Source: Hyaloraphidium curvatum (lineage: Eukaryota; Monoblepharomycota; Hyaloraphidiomycetes; Hyaloraphidiales; Hyaloraphidiaceae). From it: a stretch of 64,000 bases of DNA. Positions 51,096 through 60,958 of this stretch are shown piece after piece (within the stretch, counting starts at the first letter, position 1; each line of letters opens with the position of its first letter). The notes under the pieces are model-generated. The model had not been told where the DNA came from. It saw nothing but the letters and a program-made list of their open reading frames with translations, and made no database searches. The position numbers and the translations under genes were made by a program. Where the stretch lies: the NCBI GenBank assembly GCA_025558095.1, contig JAIVFI010000045.1, positions 62,001-126,000 of the forward strand, in the 5' to 3' direction.

Positions 51096-51179
51096 AAACA
51101 GGGCGAGACGCCAGTCGAGTGGAGCCACGTGATCCGCAAGCGCGAACTCAAGATGGTGTGTCCGGGTCAATCGATGCCA

Positions 51180-51587
51180 ATCAGTTTCTTTGCTGTCGAG
51201 TGGTTCCAGTTTTATTCCGATGCGTGACGTGTATACCGGTGTGGCCGCTGCGGGCGGGTGTTTTCGAGGCAGGGTTAGTGGGAAAGGAGTTGACTGCGTG
51301 ACGCCCGAGGAAGCTGCACGTATTCCGGCCGTCTTGGACATGAAGAGGCAATTTGGCGGGTTCACCGACATGAAGAACATCGTGGATGCGTTCGTGCGCG
51401 GCTCATAACGGATGAGGAGGAGAGGGGAAGTACGGTGCTCTTTTTCCGGGAGGCGATCGACTATCAAATGGGGCTCAGCACGCACAACTTCGCTTCGAGG
51501 GAGCAGTTTGGGAGCAGCTACGGCAAGGCGGTCGCAAGCTTGAAGGCTGCCTTGAGGAAAGCTGCCAGCACTGCTGGTGCAGTCTAG
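51180..51587 (+). pseudogene. possible decayed gene fragment
   Basis: Two successive frames look protein-like: DVYTGVAAAGGCFRGRVSGK and TPEEAARIPAVLDMKRQFGG up to a stop at 51408, then, shifted, LITDEEERGSTVLFFREAID and STHNFASREQFGSSYGKAVA ending at 51587. No intron of normal length joins them. Base use is less GC-biased than in neighbouring genes. I do not recognise the family. Confidence 0.3.
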
Positions 51588-51777
51588 CTTCATGTGGTTT
51601 TCTACTCACGAGCATCCATTCCTCCACGCTGATCACCCTACACCTACAGTCAATTTCATGAACGGGAGCCTTGGAACTTCAGGTCCCGCTATCCACAGAG
51701 GTACGCCAGAGTCCGCTTTGCATCACGGGATCGCTCTGCATTCCTCTGCGGTGACGGCCAATCCTACGCAGAGTCCC

Positions 51778-52260
51778 TTAAGCCGTCTTGTCCTTTTCGG
51801 CGCCGGTGAGCTGCAGATAGAGCCCAGCGAGAGATGTGGCGACGATGGCGATGTGTCCGATGCCCGCCTTGGCCAGGCTGTCGCGCTGCAGCTCCGCCGA
51901 GCTCGACGCGGCCTGCAGCACCGCCTCATTAGGCAGCACGAACCCCGCGAGCGCGGCCCATCCGGCGACGAACAGCCCCGCGGACGCCTTGTCCGCCGAG
52001 CTGCCGCGCTTGAGCGCGACGCGCGTGCCGTAGGCGCCGGTGACGAACAGCGCGCCGAGGTACGCGAGGTGCAGCGGCGATGCGGCGAGGAACTTGTACG
52101 CCGCGCGGGTCATCACCACCGAGTCGGCGACGGCGGCAGGGGGCGGTGCGGCGCGGGGAAGGAACCGCGCGAGAAAGGCCGGAAGGTCCATCACGACGTG
52201 CGCCTCGACGACCGAGGCGATCGCGGAAAAGTACACGACGTACGGCACGTTGAGGCCCAT
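51778..52260 (-). CDS. four-TM membrane protein of unknown function
   Basis: Single exon, 160 aa, ending EKDKTA. Four hydrophobic stretches: VPYVVYFSAIASVVEAHVVM, LHLAYLGALFVTGAYGTRVA, SAGLFVAGWAALAGFVLPNE and IGHIAIVATSLAGLYLQLTG. A Pro/Ala linker with RFLPRAAPPPAAVADS joins TM1 and TM2. Charged residues are few and mainly between segments. No signal peptide apart from TM1, no known motif. The nearest gene is the plus-strand F-box gene, 440 bp away, transcribed divergently. Confidence 0.6.
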   Translation of the reverse strand: MGLNVPYVVYFSAIASVVEAHVVMDLPAFLARFLPRAAPPPAAVADSVVMTRAAYKFLAASPLHLAYLGALFVTGAYGTRVALKRGSSADKASAGLFVAGWAALAGFVLPNEAVLQAASSSAELQRDSLAKAGIGHIAIVATSLAGLYLQLTGAEKDKTA

Positions 52261-52701
52261 CGCGGCTCCGCGAGCGAGACGGAGAGAGGGAGGGAGACGT
52301 TCGTTCTTCGGTCGGTTTTCGCGACGGGCTGGTGGCTCGCCCGAGGTCCGACCTTGAAGTCGACGGGTCCCGCTTTCTCCAGCGCGGTCGATTCTTAGTA
52401 TCTGCGATTCGCAATGATGACAAGCGAGAACTGATGCACTGATCGCATCCACGGTGAATGAAGAGTCCCGCTTCGCCGCTGCTGAGTGACTTGGGCGCGG
52501 CTCGCAAGGCAAACTGGCTCTCAAGCTTCGAACAAAAGCATCCTGCTGGCACGCGGGTAGATGATCTTCACGGATGCAAGTAGATGAGTGATGGATGTGC
52601 ACAGGATCACCACAGAGGCCGTTGAAGACATCGAAATCGGGACGTCGGTCCCCCCCAACTGTAACTAAACTCCGCAACTTCGCCCCTCGTCCCGCCGCGC
52701 C
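52261..52701 (+). promoter_or_regulatory. intergenic between divergent genes
   Basis: 440 bp between start codons of the 4TM protein (minus) and the F-box gene (plus). No supported frame; the central part is A/T-richer. No defined site. Confidence 0.4.
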
Positions 52702-53406
52702 ATGCCTCCCGCCGCCCTCCCCGCCGAGCTCCTCCTCGCCATCATGGACCTCCTCGCCTCGCGCCGCCTGTCGCTCACCCTGCTCCGCATGTGCCTCGCC
52801 TGCCGCGGGTTCTACGCCGCGGGGCTGCCGTTGCTCCTGCGGCGCATCGACGTGCGCGCGGGGAACCTCGACGCGGTGGTCGCGCGGTTCGAGGGGAAGA
52901 GGCCGAGGGGGATGGGGTTCGCGAGGGGGGCGAGGACGTCGGAGGTGCTGCTGGTCTCCGAGGTCGCGGTCCGGTTCGCGGGGATGGGGCAGTCCCACCT
53001 CTCGAAGCTCAACGCGACGCTGCTGCCCAAGTTTAGAGCCCTGCGCTCGCTCGAGCTCGACTTCGCCGGGTCGATGTTCGGATGGGAACCGCACTCATTC
53101 CGCAACCTCGACAACATCGTCGTCTTGGCGCCTATGGTTATGCAAGCGAAAACCTTGCTCTACGATAGCAGTTGGTGGCCCGGAAACGGACTCCTTGTCA
53201 TCCACCCCGTGGATCCCGCCTCGTTCGGCAGCCGCAGCAAACTCCCCTCGATCGACATCCCTTGGCGGCCCACCGAAAGGCCACCGGACCGCGCCTGGCG
53301 CGCCGAAACCGGCGGGCTCATCGACTGCGGCGCGAGCGGAGGATGGAGCCTGGAGCAGCAGCGCGGCTACTGGGAGGCGTTCGGGCGCGTTTCGGTGGTC
53401 GCGTGA
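52702..53406 (+). CDS. short F-box-like protein
   Basis: Single exon, 234 aa. It opens ALPAELLLAIMDLLASRRLSLTLLRMCLACRGFYAAGLPLLLRRIDV, an F-box followed by the fungal AGLPLLLRRIDV element shared with the gene at 15.2-16.3 kb (AGLPVLLRHLDL). The middle has LNATLLPKFRALRSLELDFAG, an LRR-like unit. It ends LEQQRGYWEAFGRVSVV, comparable to SEHAFWASVCG in the other. It is shorter than that relative, with a compact substrate side. F-box proteins bind Skp1 and choose targets for SCF-mediated ubiquitination; the target is not known. Confidence 0.7.
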   Translation: MPPAALPAELLLAIMDLLASRRLSLTLLRMCLACRGFYAAGLPLLLRRIDVRAGNLDAVVARFEGKRPRGMGFARGARTSEVLLVSEVAVRFAGMGQSHLSKLNATLLPKFRALRSLELDFAGSMFGWEPHSFRNLDNIVVLAPMVMQAKTLLYDSSWWPGNGLLVIHPVDPASFGSRSKLPSIDIPWRPTERPPDRAWRAETGGLIDCGASGGWSLEQQRGYWEAFGRVSVVA

Positions 53407-54195
53407 GCGGGTGCGAGCAGTCGAGAGTGGACGAAAGCCGGTACCAGACAGCAGCAACCACGATCATGACCACCTCGCAAAAGTCATTCTGCATTTGGTT
53501 AGATGCCTCATCCGCATAGGCTTGCTGCCTGCGTTGACCCTGGTTGCGTGGCCCGCTGTAGTGACGCAAAATGAGGCTCGAGGCCCGACCAGATCCCCTC
53601 CGAAACAATCACCCCGCAAATCTGGTCTCACTGTCCGTCCTCTCGAATGGCAAGTGCCGGGCATGCGTCGAAACTAGGCCAGGTCATCGCAGGGTGATCG
53701 GGCATCACGTGCGAGGACGCAGGTCCCCCGGCCATGTCACCCGCGCCGGATTTCCATTCCGGGCCGCCCAGCACTCATCATCCAGCCTGAATCGGTGCGT
53801 GATCTGATGATTCGTGATGAAAAAGGGGATGGATGGGCGGGTGGTTCGCCTAGCCGACCGAGGGCCCGGCGGCGCGGTCGATCCGAGCCGGATGCCCGGT
53901 TCCGCCCCTCGTGCAATGCTTCTGCATTGAATGAAATCTGATCGGACATTTTCATTCAGCCGGGAAGGGGGACGACCCCAGGGGACGATCCTCCCCAGTG
54001 ATTGGTTGCGGCAGGCGGGCTACCAGCACCTCGTCTTCGTTTCCGTTTCCTCTGCCCCGCCTTCCCCCACCATCCGCCGCGGCGCGCGCGTCCCGGACGA
54101 GGTGCGCGCCTTAGCGTTCCCTAAGCCGGGCGCCCGGCGAGCCTGGACGGGGCTAACCCCGGGCGTTTCCTGGTATTGGCTCCCGCGACCCGCAG
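53407..54195 (+). other. 790-bp intergenic stretch, no gene seen
   Basis: No frame has coding bias. GC content falls around 53,780-53,960. The last 200 bp form the promoter and leader of the DEF1-like gene. Confidence 0.4.
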
Positions 54196-57194
54196 ATGGC
54201 TCCCCCGTCGGATCCCCCCGCGCCGCCCGCCGGCGGCAAGAAGAAGGGCGGTGCGGCCGCGGCCGTCGCCGCGCCGGCCGACGCCGCCGCCGACGCGCGC
54301 ATCGAGGCGCTCAAGGCCGCGCACGCAGACGGCCTCGCGCAGCTCGCCGAGATCTTCCCGGAGTGGACCGCCGACGACCTGGTGCTCGTGCTGGACGAGT
54401 CGCGCGGCGACGTCGACGTGGCGGTGTCGCGCATCAGCGAGGGTGCGTGAATGGGGCGCGAAACTGGTTCGCAGTTCCCCCGGGCTGACCACCCCCAACC
54501 GCAGGCCACGCATCGCAGTGGACTGCCGTGTCGGTCGAGAAGCCCAAGAAGGCCGGTGCGTCGCCGTAATCCGGCCCCCATCGGTCCGTCCCGCTCAGAC
54601 ACACCGCAGCGCCCAAGCCCGCTGAAAAGGCCGCGGAGGAGCCGGCGCCGCCCAAGCCGGCGCCGCTGCCGGAAAAACCCGCAGTCACCGCGCTGCCGCC
54701 AGTGAATGGAATCGCCACGAGGGGCGGATACCGCGGGACGCGCGGAGGTGCGTGGAGTTCCCCCTCGGACCGACCCTGCGCAGACTGACGCGCCGAAAAA
54801 TTCCTTTGCCGGCACAGGCGGCGTTGCCGGGCGCGGAGGACGCGGCGTTGCCCGTGTCGGACGTGGAGGGATGGTCATGGCCAACGGTGCGCCCGCCCTT
54901 GCGCCGCCGCTGCCCACCGAGGCTGACCATGCGCTCCCAGGCCACGCAACCCGCCCGCCGCGCCAGTCCGGCCCGACGGCCGACGGCGCCGACAACGACA
55001 AGACGGACGCCCCCGACGCGGCCTACACCAGCTGGTCCGATTCCCCCGCGGGGACCGAGGAACCCCCGGCGCCCGCATCCGGGGACGGCTGGTCCGGCGC
55101 CGCCGCCGGCGAGCCCGTCGAGCGTGCCGCGGCCAAGAAGCCGGTGCAGAAGCCAATCGGCGCGCGGCCGATCGGATCGACGAGGAAGGACGCGCCCCCG
55201 GCGGGCTCGGCCAAGCCGTTCGTGCCGGCCCCCGCGCCGTCCAAGCCGGTCAGCGCCGGGACGAGCTGGGCAAAGATTGCGGCGCCTGCAGCGCCCAAGT
55301 GGGTTTCCCCGGGCCGTTGCCGCGATCTCATTCTGACAAGTCGCTTCGCCGTACCCACAGGCCCGAGCCCACGGAGCAAAAGCCCCCCGCCCCGTCCCTC
55401 CCGGCCGCCCCCTCCGCCGGCGCCGGCGACCAGCCCCCCTCCAAGCCGTCCGACAAGGCCGTCGGTCCCCCCGGTCTGGCGGGCAAGCCCGGCGCCCGCG
55501 CGCCGCAGCCGCCCGCCGCGGCCGCCGCCGCCGGCGCGCCGGCCAAGCAGCAGCGCCAGGTGAAGCAGGAGGCCGCGGTGGTGATGCCGTCGTCGGTGAG
55601 CAACATCAAGGAGAACCTGGAGGCGCTGGGCGTCAAGTTCGGGAGCCTGGGGGTGCAGTCGCCTACGTGGGTTGCGGACGGGATGCCTCTGCCAGGGATC
55701 GTCGCTCACCGACGTCGAAGCAGCAGCGAGGCGGCCAAGCCCGTGCCCGAGCCGGAGCCGGTCCCGATTCCCGTGGAAGACAAGGCCGTCCAGGAGCGGC
55801 TGGAACCGCAGGAGGAGCCGGCGCCCCGCGAGGAGAAGAAGGTCGAGGAGGAGGCCGTTTCGCCGCAGCGCGTCGACCGGTGGGATCATCCGTGCCTGCC
55901 GTTCTCTGAACTTGGACGCCTTACTCTTTGTGATCTACAGTGCCGAGGCCGCGACGCAGGTTTCCCAGGCCGCAGGCGCGACCAACGGCCCCCTCGGGAG
56001 CCAGGAGTCCTCGCCGACACCGGCCGACAAGCCCGTCGAGCCCTTCGCCCAGCAGCCCGCCGGCCTCGAGATCCCGTCGCTGGGAACGAACGCCAACCAG
56101 GCGCAGCAGCTTTATTCGGCGATCAACGGCCTCGGCGCGGGCGGCCTCTGGCCGAGCTTCAACCCTGCGCTCAACGACTACCTCGCCATGTACGGCTTCA
56201 ACCAGCCCGCAGGCTCCATGAACCAGACGCCGGAGCTCAACGCCCTGGCGGCCATGAACAGCATGCGGGCCATGATGGGGTACCCGTACGACCCCAACAC
56301 CTACGCGCAGACGGCGCCCGCGATGCCCGCCGCGCAGAGCCAGCAGCCGCGCCAGCCAAGCCAGCTCGCCCCCGGCCGCGCCCCCGAGGGCGCTGGAGGG
56401 CAGCGCTTCGGCCCGTCAAGCACGCAGTCGCCCGACGCCGGCTTCCCGGGCCAGCCCGCGGCGACCGCCGCCCCGGCCATGCCCGGCGCCCAGCCCCCGG
56501 CCTCGTATGCCGCGCAGCCCGCCACCGGCTCGGCCGCGGCGCAGCTGGGCGGCATGCCCTTCTACGCGCAGCAGCCCTTCTACGCCTACCCGCCGCAGTA
56601 CGGGTACCCCGGCGCCGGGGCCAGCCAGCCCTCGCTGGGCGCCTACGGCGCCCGCGGGTACGGCATGTATTCCGGCGCGGGCGGGTCGGCCGCCCCCGGG
56701 GGCGGCGCGCCCGCTCCGGGCCCCAAGCCGCAGGCCTCGGCCGGCGCGGGCTACTACGGGTACGGCTTTGGGCCCGAGGGCGGCCAAGGCGGGGCCGGGC
56801 TGCAGCAGTCGCAGCTCGGGGATTACGGCAAGAACCTGTACGGGATGAGCGGGGCCGGGTTCGGCGGGTTCGCCGGGCAGGGGCTCGGAGGGCAGGAAGG
56901 GTTGGGCGGGCAGCCCAAGCAGCTCGGCGGATACGGAAAGGTGGGCTGACGGCGGGGCGCCAAACATTCAACGTTGCTGACCATCTCTGCAGCAGCAGGG
57001 TGGCTACGATTCGCAGATGTCTGGACCCGGAAGCCAGAGCAAGAACCCCTACGGCGGTCCTAACCAGGTGAGCATTCCTCTGCCTGCTTTTGCCCTGATC
57101 CCGGCTGACTTCGAGCCAGGGCCAGAGCTACAACCAAGGCTACTACCAGGGCGGCCGCTCGCAGGGCTATGCCGGCTGGAACCAGCAGAACTGA
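54196..57194 (+). CDS. DEF1-like CUE-domain protein (RNA polymerase II degradation factor type)
   Basis: Nine exons, 54196-54442, 54505-54555, 54610-54747, 54818-55298, 55361-55666, about 55724-55879, 55941-56940, 56993-57067, 57120-57194, give 842 aa. The CUE domain is at about 40-82 (LAQLAEIFPEWTADDLVLVL and DVDVAVSRISEGHASQW), with the HASQW end assembled by splicing as in yeast Def1. An RGG-like GRGGRGVARVGRGG follows, then long Pro/Ala-rich disorder and NIKENLEALGVKFGSL. The C-terminal half has QQPFYAYPPQYGYPG and Tyr/Gly/Gln-rich low complexity ending QGYAGWNQQN. Def1 promotes ubiquitination of stalled RNA polymerase II. The acceptor of exon 6 could be three bases either side, all in frame. 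Confidence 0.85.
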
Positions 57195-57392
57195 ACGCCC
57201 GCGGGGACGGGCTCTATTTTTCGGGCGAGGAAGCCGGCGATGCAGCGGCCCACGCCCCGTGTACATTCTCAGCGCAGACGGGAGGATACCCCGTTGTCGA
57301 GAGCCAAAAGGACCTGAGTCGATTGAGGCTTCGCGGTGTAATGTTGTACCCCATACACCGTTTGGCTCTTATCTCGCGACGCACCGCCGTCT
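57195..57392 (+). other. short 3' region between convergent genes
   Basis: About 200 bp between the DEF1-like stop and the stop of the minus-strand F-box-like gene. Nothing recognised. Confidence 0.4.
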
Positions 57393-58361
57393 TTACTGGG
57401 CAAGCACCTCGCCCACGTTCTTCCGGATCACACGTATAATCCTGTCGGTGTTTTTCACCGAATCTGATCCGATCGCCGTCCGGAAGATGCTCCTGTAGTG
57501 AGCTGCAGCATCCCCTCCCTCAGCCGGGCGCGGTACCTTCATCCACGGCCAATACAGCGCCAAGGCCAGGCGCCAGTATTGCGGCCACGTGACGAGGTAG
57601 GCTCTTACCGACGCCGACAGTACGGGTAGGCGATCGAAAGTCGCCACGTCCAAAAGAGAGATCACGAGCGCCAACGCGTCCGAATCGAGGGCGGTGAAAA
57701 GAGTTCCGAGCGATTTCGGATCGGGAACGCCGTCCCGTTTCCACGGTTGTGGCCGATCCGGCCCGGTTTGGCCCGCCGGCGTGCTTTCCGGCGCCGGTGC
57801 AGCCAACGACGGCTTCGCCATCGCGAACCGCAGATTGCGCGGCAGCCCGCGGAACGCGTCGTTCCAAAAGTCTTCCGGTCCGCCGTAGTTAAAGTCCAGT
57901 CCCCGAGGCCAGCCGCCGAGGGGCCACCTTTCCCGGCGTCGGAACAGAATGAGCAGCCGTTCGAGGTTGGCATTGGCATGGAGCCCCGACAGCAGATCCC
58001 AGCACGCTCCGTGAATCGGAAATGAGTCCTCGCTTTTGAACGGGCGGAAAGACCTCCATTCGACCGTCCGTCCTTCGTCGTTTACCACGGGAGCCGTGAT
58101 AACGCAGCAGGATTTGACGCGTCCGCAGAAGAAGGTGCCGTGGCCCGTGAGGGCCACCCTGCCGCCTCCAGCTTCCCCGCTAGCCTCCCACGGCCTATAC
58201 AGGACGCGTAGATCCGCGAGCCAGAGGAGCGACGCGTCCGCGGTATCGCCCTCGGAGATCGGAGCCGGGTACCCGCAGACGAGGCCGCAGAGGGAGCAAT
58301 AGACGTGCCCGGAGCACGCCAGGCTCGGATAAGAAAGAAGCTGCGAGTCCAACGACGCCAT
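57393..58361 (-). CDS. F-box-type protein with N-terminal Cys-rich region
   Basis: Single exon, 322 aa. Near the start lies CSGHVYCSLCGLVCGYP, a Cys-x2-Cys-rich knuckle, then ADLRVLYRP and, at about 115, FPIHGACWDLLSGL; this Cys-start plus HxACWxLL layout recurs in families of fungal F-box proteins. The F-box-like part is at about 225-275: LGTLFTALDSDALALVISLLDVATFDRLPVLSASVRAYL, with WPQYWRLALALYWPW. The F-box therefore comes after, not before, the putative substrate part, as in that family. Role: probable substrate adaptor. It diverges from the acyl-CoA ligase gene with 135 bp between ATGs. Confidence 0.7.
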   Translation of the reverse strand: MASLDSQLLSYPSLACSGHVYCSLCGLVCGYPAPISEGDTADASLLWLADLRVLYRPWEASGEAGGGRVALTGHGTFFCGRVKSCCVITAPVVNDEGRTVEWRSFRPFKSEDSFPIHGACWDLLSGLHANANLERLLILFRRRERWPLGGWPRGLDFNYGGPEDFWNDAFRGLPRNLRFAMAKPSLAAPAPESTPAGQTGPDRPQPWKRDGVPDPKSLGTLFTALDSDALALVISLLDVATFDRLPVLSASVRAYLVTWPQYWRLALALYWPWMKVPRPAEGGDAAAHYRSIFRTAIGSDSVKNTDRIIRVIRKNVGEVLAQ

Positions 58362-58496
58362 CGTTGGTCGATTCCACGCTGTTCAGAGCTCCCGATTGGT
58401 CGGTCGGCCGTCGCGGGCGGGCGATCGCGCGCCGCGCGCGCGGTCGTCCTTGCCTCCTGCCTTTGTTGACCACACTTAGGAACGCCGGCAGACACC

Positions 58497-60958
58497 ATGG
58501 CGGCCGAGATTCCGCCGCCGAAGATGACGCACGCGCAGGCAAATGCGCTGCTCACGGCTGCCGGTTCTCCCTTTGAGACGGAGGACATCGTCGTCCGCGG
58601 GATCAAGATGAAGATCTTCAAGCACGCTCCGAAGACGCTTGTCGAGATGTACAAGGCCGGCTTGGCTGTCGCGAAGCCGGAATCGGACTACCTTGTGCTC
58701 TACGATGAGAACGGGAGGCCTGCGGACCGTCTCACATGGGTTGGAACTAAGTTAATCCTCGAGCGGGTGACACTTCATACTTATTCTGCTTCCTCGACAG
58801 CGGCAATCGTCGGAAATCATCGCGGCCTTTGGTCACTTCATGCGGAATGAGCTCGGCGTCAAGAAGGTGGGAATTGGCAGCGGAAAGCCTTCGATCGACC
58901 TCATGAGTCCCCACACACTAGGGAGACCGCATCGCCCTCGCGTTGCGGAACTGGCCGGAATGGATCCTCGCTTTCTGGGCTGCTCAGACCCTTGGTGCTA
59001 TTGTGACGCCCCTCAACGGATGGTTCACGGGACCCGAGCTTTCGTACTGTCTCGAGAACTCTGGCACCTCCCTCCTGATCGCCGACGGGGAACGCTACGA
59101 GCGCCTCATCCCCGAGCTGGACGCCCTTCGCAAGGGCAACCTGAGGAACATCGTCGTCACGAGGCCCGTTGGCGGCAAGAAGTACCAGGGAACCGTTGCG
59201 TGGGCGGACGCGGTCGCGGCCGGGCGACGGATCGGAACCAGCCTACCCGAGACAGACATCCACCCAGACGACTCGTGCTCGATCTTTTACACCAGTGGCA
59301 CTACGTAGGTTCTAACGGCCGAGCGGCTACCTGAGGTGGCTGATCGCTTTTCAACTTCGTAGCGGAAAGCCTAAAGGCGCTGAGGGAACGAATCGGAATT
59401 GGTGCCAGCTCCTGCTCGTGTCCAACTTCCAAGGAGCGCGCCAGCTCGTGCGTCAGGGCGAACCGCTCCCCGAACCCGACCCGAACGCCATCCAGAGGGC
59501 CATCCTCATCTCGGTGCCACTCTTCCACGCCACCGGATATGCTTTCATGCAGGCCACAACGTTCCAGGTGAGCAAATTGTTCCCCGCACAGAATATGTAT
59601 CTTCACATCCAGGACCTTGCAGGGCGGGAAAGTAGTACTGATGTACAAGGTACAACCTCGTTCGGGTGGTTGTAGTGGTCATTTTCTCATGATTTGTTCC
59701 GCAGTGGGACCCGGAGACGGGACTGCGTATCCTGCAGGACGAAAAGATCACAGCTGCTGGAGGCGTGCCGAGCATGGTGTGGCAGATGATGGAGCACCCC
59801 AACTCCGACAAGTACGACATTTCGACGGTCGAGGGCTGGTACGTGGGCCGGGCGAGCGCTTGCGCCCATCGATGACATTCCACGTGCTCAGGACCTACGG
59901 TGGAGCGCCTAGCGCGCCGGAGCTTCGGCATGCTGTGGCCAAGAGGTCCCCGAAAGCACTCTCCATGAACGGCTACGGCATGTGAGTGGTGGCGTTGTCT
60001 CAAACTGGTGGATCCCACTGACCACCGGCCCGATTCTTCAAGGACCGAAACGACGGCCGGAGTGATCACCAACGTCCTCTATGACTACGCCAGGAAACCC
60101 GACTCGATCGGCTACCCCGTCGTGACCTGCGAGGTCAAGATTACCGACCCCGAGAACTTCTCCAAAGAGATGCCGAGGGGCCAAATCGGTGAAATCTGCA
60201 TGCGTGGGCCGCAGATCATCAAGAGCTACTGGAACAACCCCGAGGCGACGACCAAGTCGATCGTCGACGGGTATATGCGGTCTGGGGATCTTGGCTACAT
60301 GGACAATGAGGGTTTCGTTTACATTCGGGATCGCGCCAAGGATATGGTACGTCGTTTCAGCACCTTTTTGGAGCTCTAGACTGATGATTGTTGGCTCAAC
60401 AGCTGATCCGATCGGGCGAGAACATCTGTGAGTCTCTGCCGCCCCGGAAGCCGTGCTGCCCGCTGATCTGCTCCCTCTTCCAGACTGCATCGAAGTGGAA
60501 GACGCCCTCTACTCTCACCCGGCCGTCATGGAGGCCGCAGTCATCGGTCTCCCGGACGTGGGTTGTCCGACTTGGTCGATCGGCTCCTTCGCTGACCCCT
60601 CATTCTCCATTAGCGCATCTCGGGCGAGGAAGTCGGCGCCGTCATCCAGGTCAAGCCTGGAATGAAGACGACCCCGGAAGAGCTCATTGCTCACTGCAAG
60701 GGCAAGATCGCCCCATTCAAAGTTGGACTCTTTGTCTCGACGCGTGGTAGATGGCTCATTTCTTCGACAGGTCCCGATATTTGTTCAGATTCGCGAGACA
60801 GAGCTGCCTAAGAACCCGAACGGCAAGGTATTTCGCCGCCGCCGACCATCCCCGCATCCCGCTCATCGCTCGTGCCGCAGCCCATGAAGAGCATACTCAA
60901 GACCGAGGTCATCCCCGTCTACGAGCAGAGCAAGTCCGCGCCCAAGGCCAAGCTCTAG
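58497..60958 (+). CDS. peroxisomal acyl-CoA synthetase (AMP-forming, 4CL-like), 13 exons
   Basis: Exons 58497-58739, 58801-58866, 58922-59304, 59363-59567, 59623-59649, 59705-59838, 59892-59981, 60043-60346, 60403-60427, 60484-60557, 60614-60721, 60771-60827, 60881-60958; 597 aa. It activates a carboxylic acid with ATP to the adenylate and then the CoA thioester. Motifs: IFYTSGTTGKPKGAEG (P-loop, split by intron 3), FHATGY, EGWTYGGAPSAPE, NGYGMTETTAG, GYMRSGDLGYMD and LIRSGENIYCIEVEDAL; catalytic Lys in ELPKNPNGK. The end SAPKAKL is a PTS1 variant, so it works in peroxisomes. Exons 5 (27 nt) and 9 (25 nt) are very small. Its stop overlaps the stop of the opposite-strand reductase gene. Confidence 0.93.
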
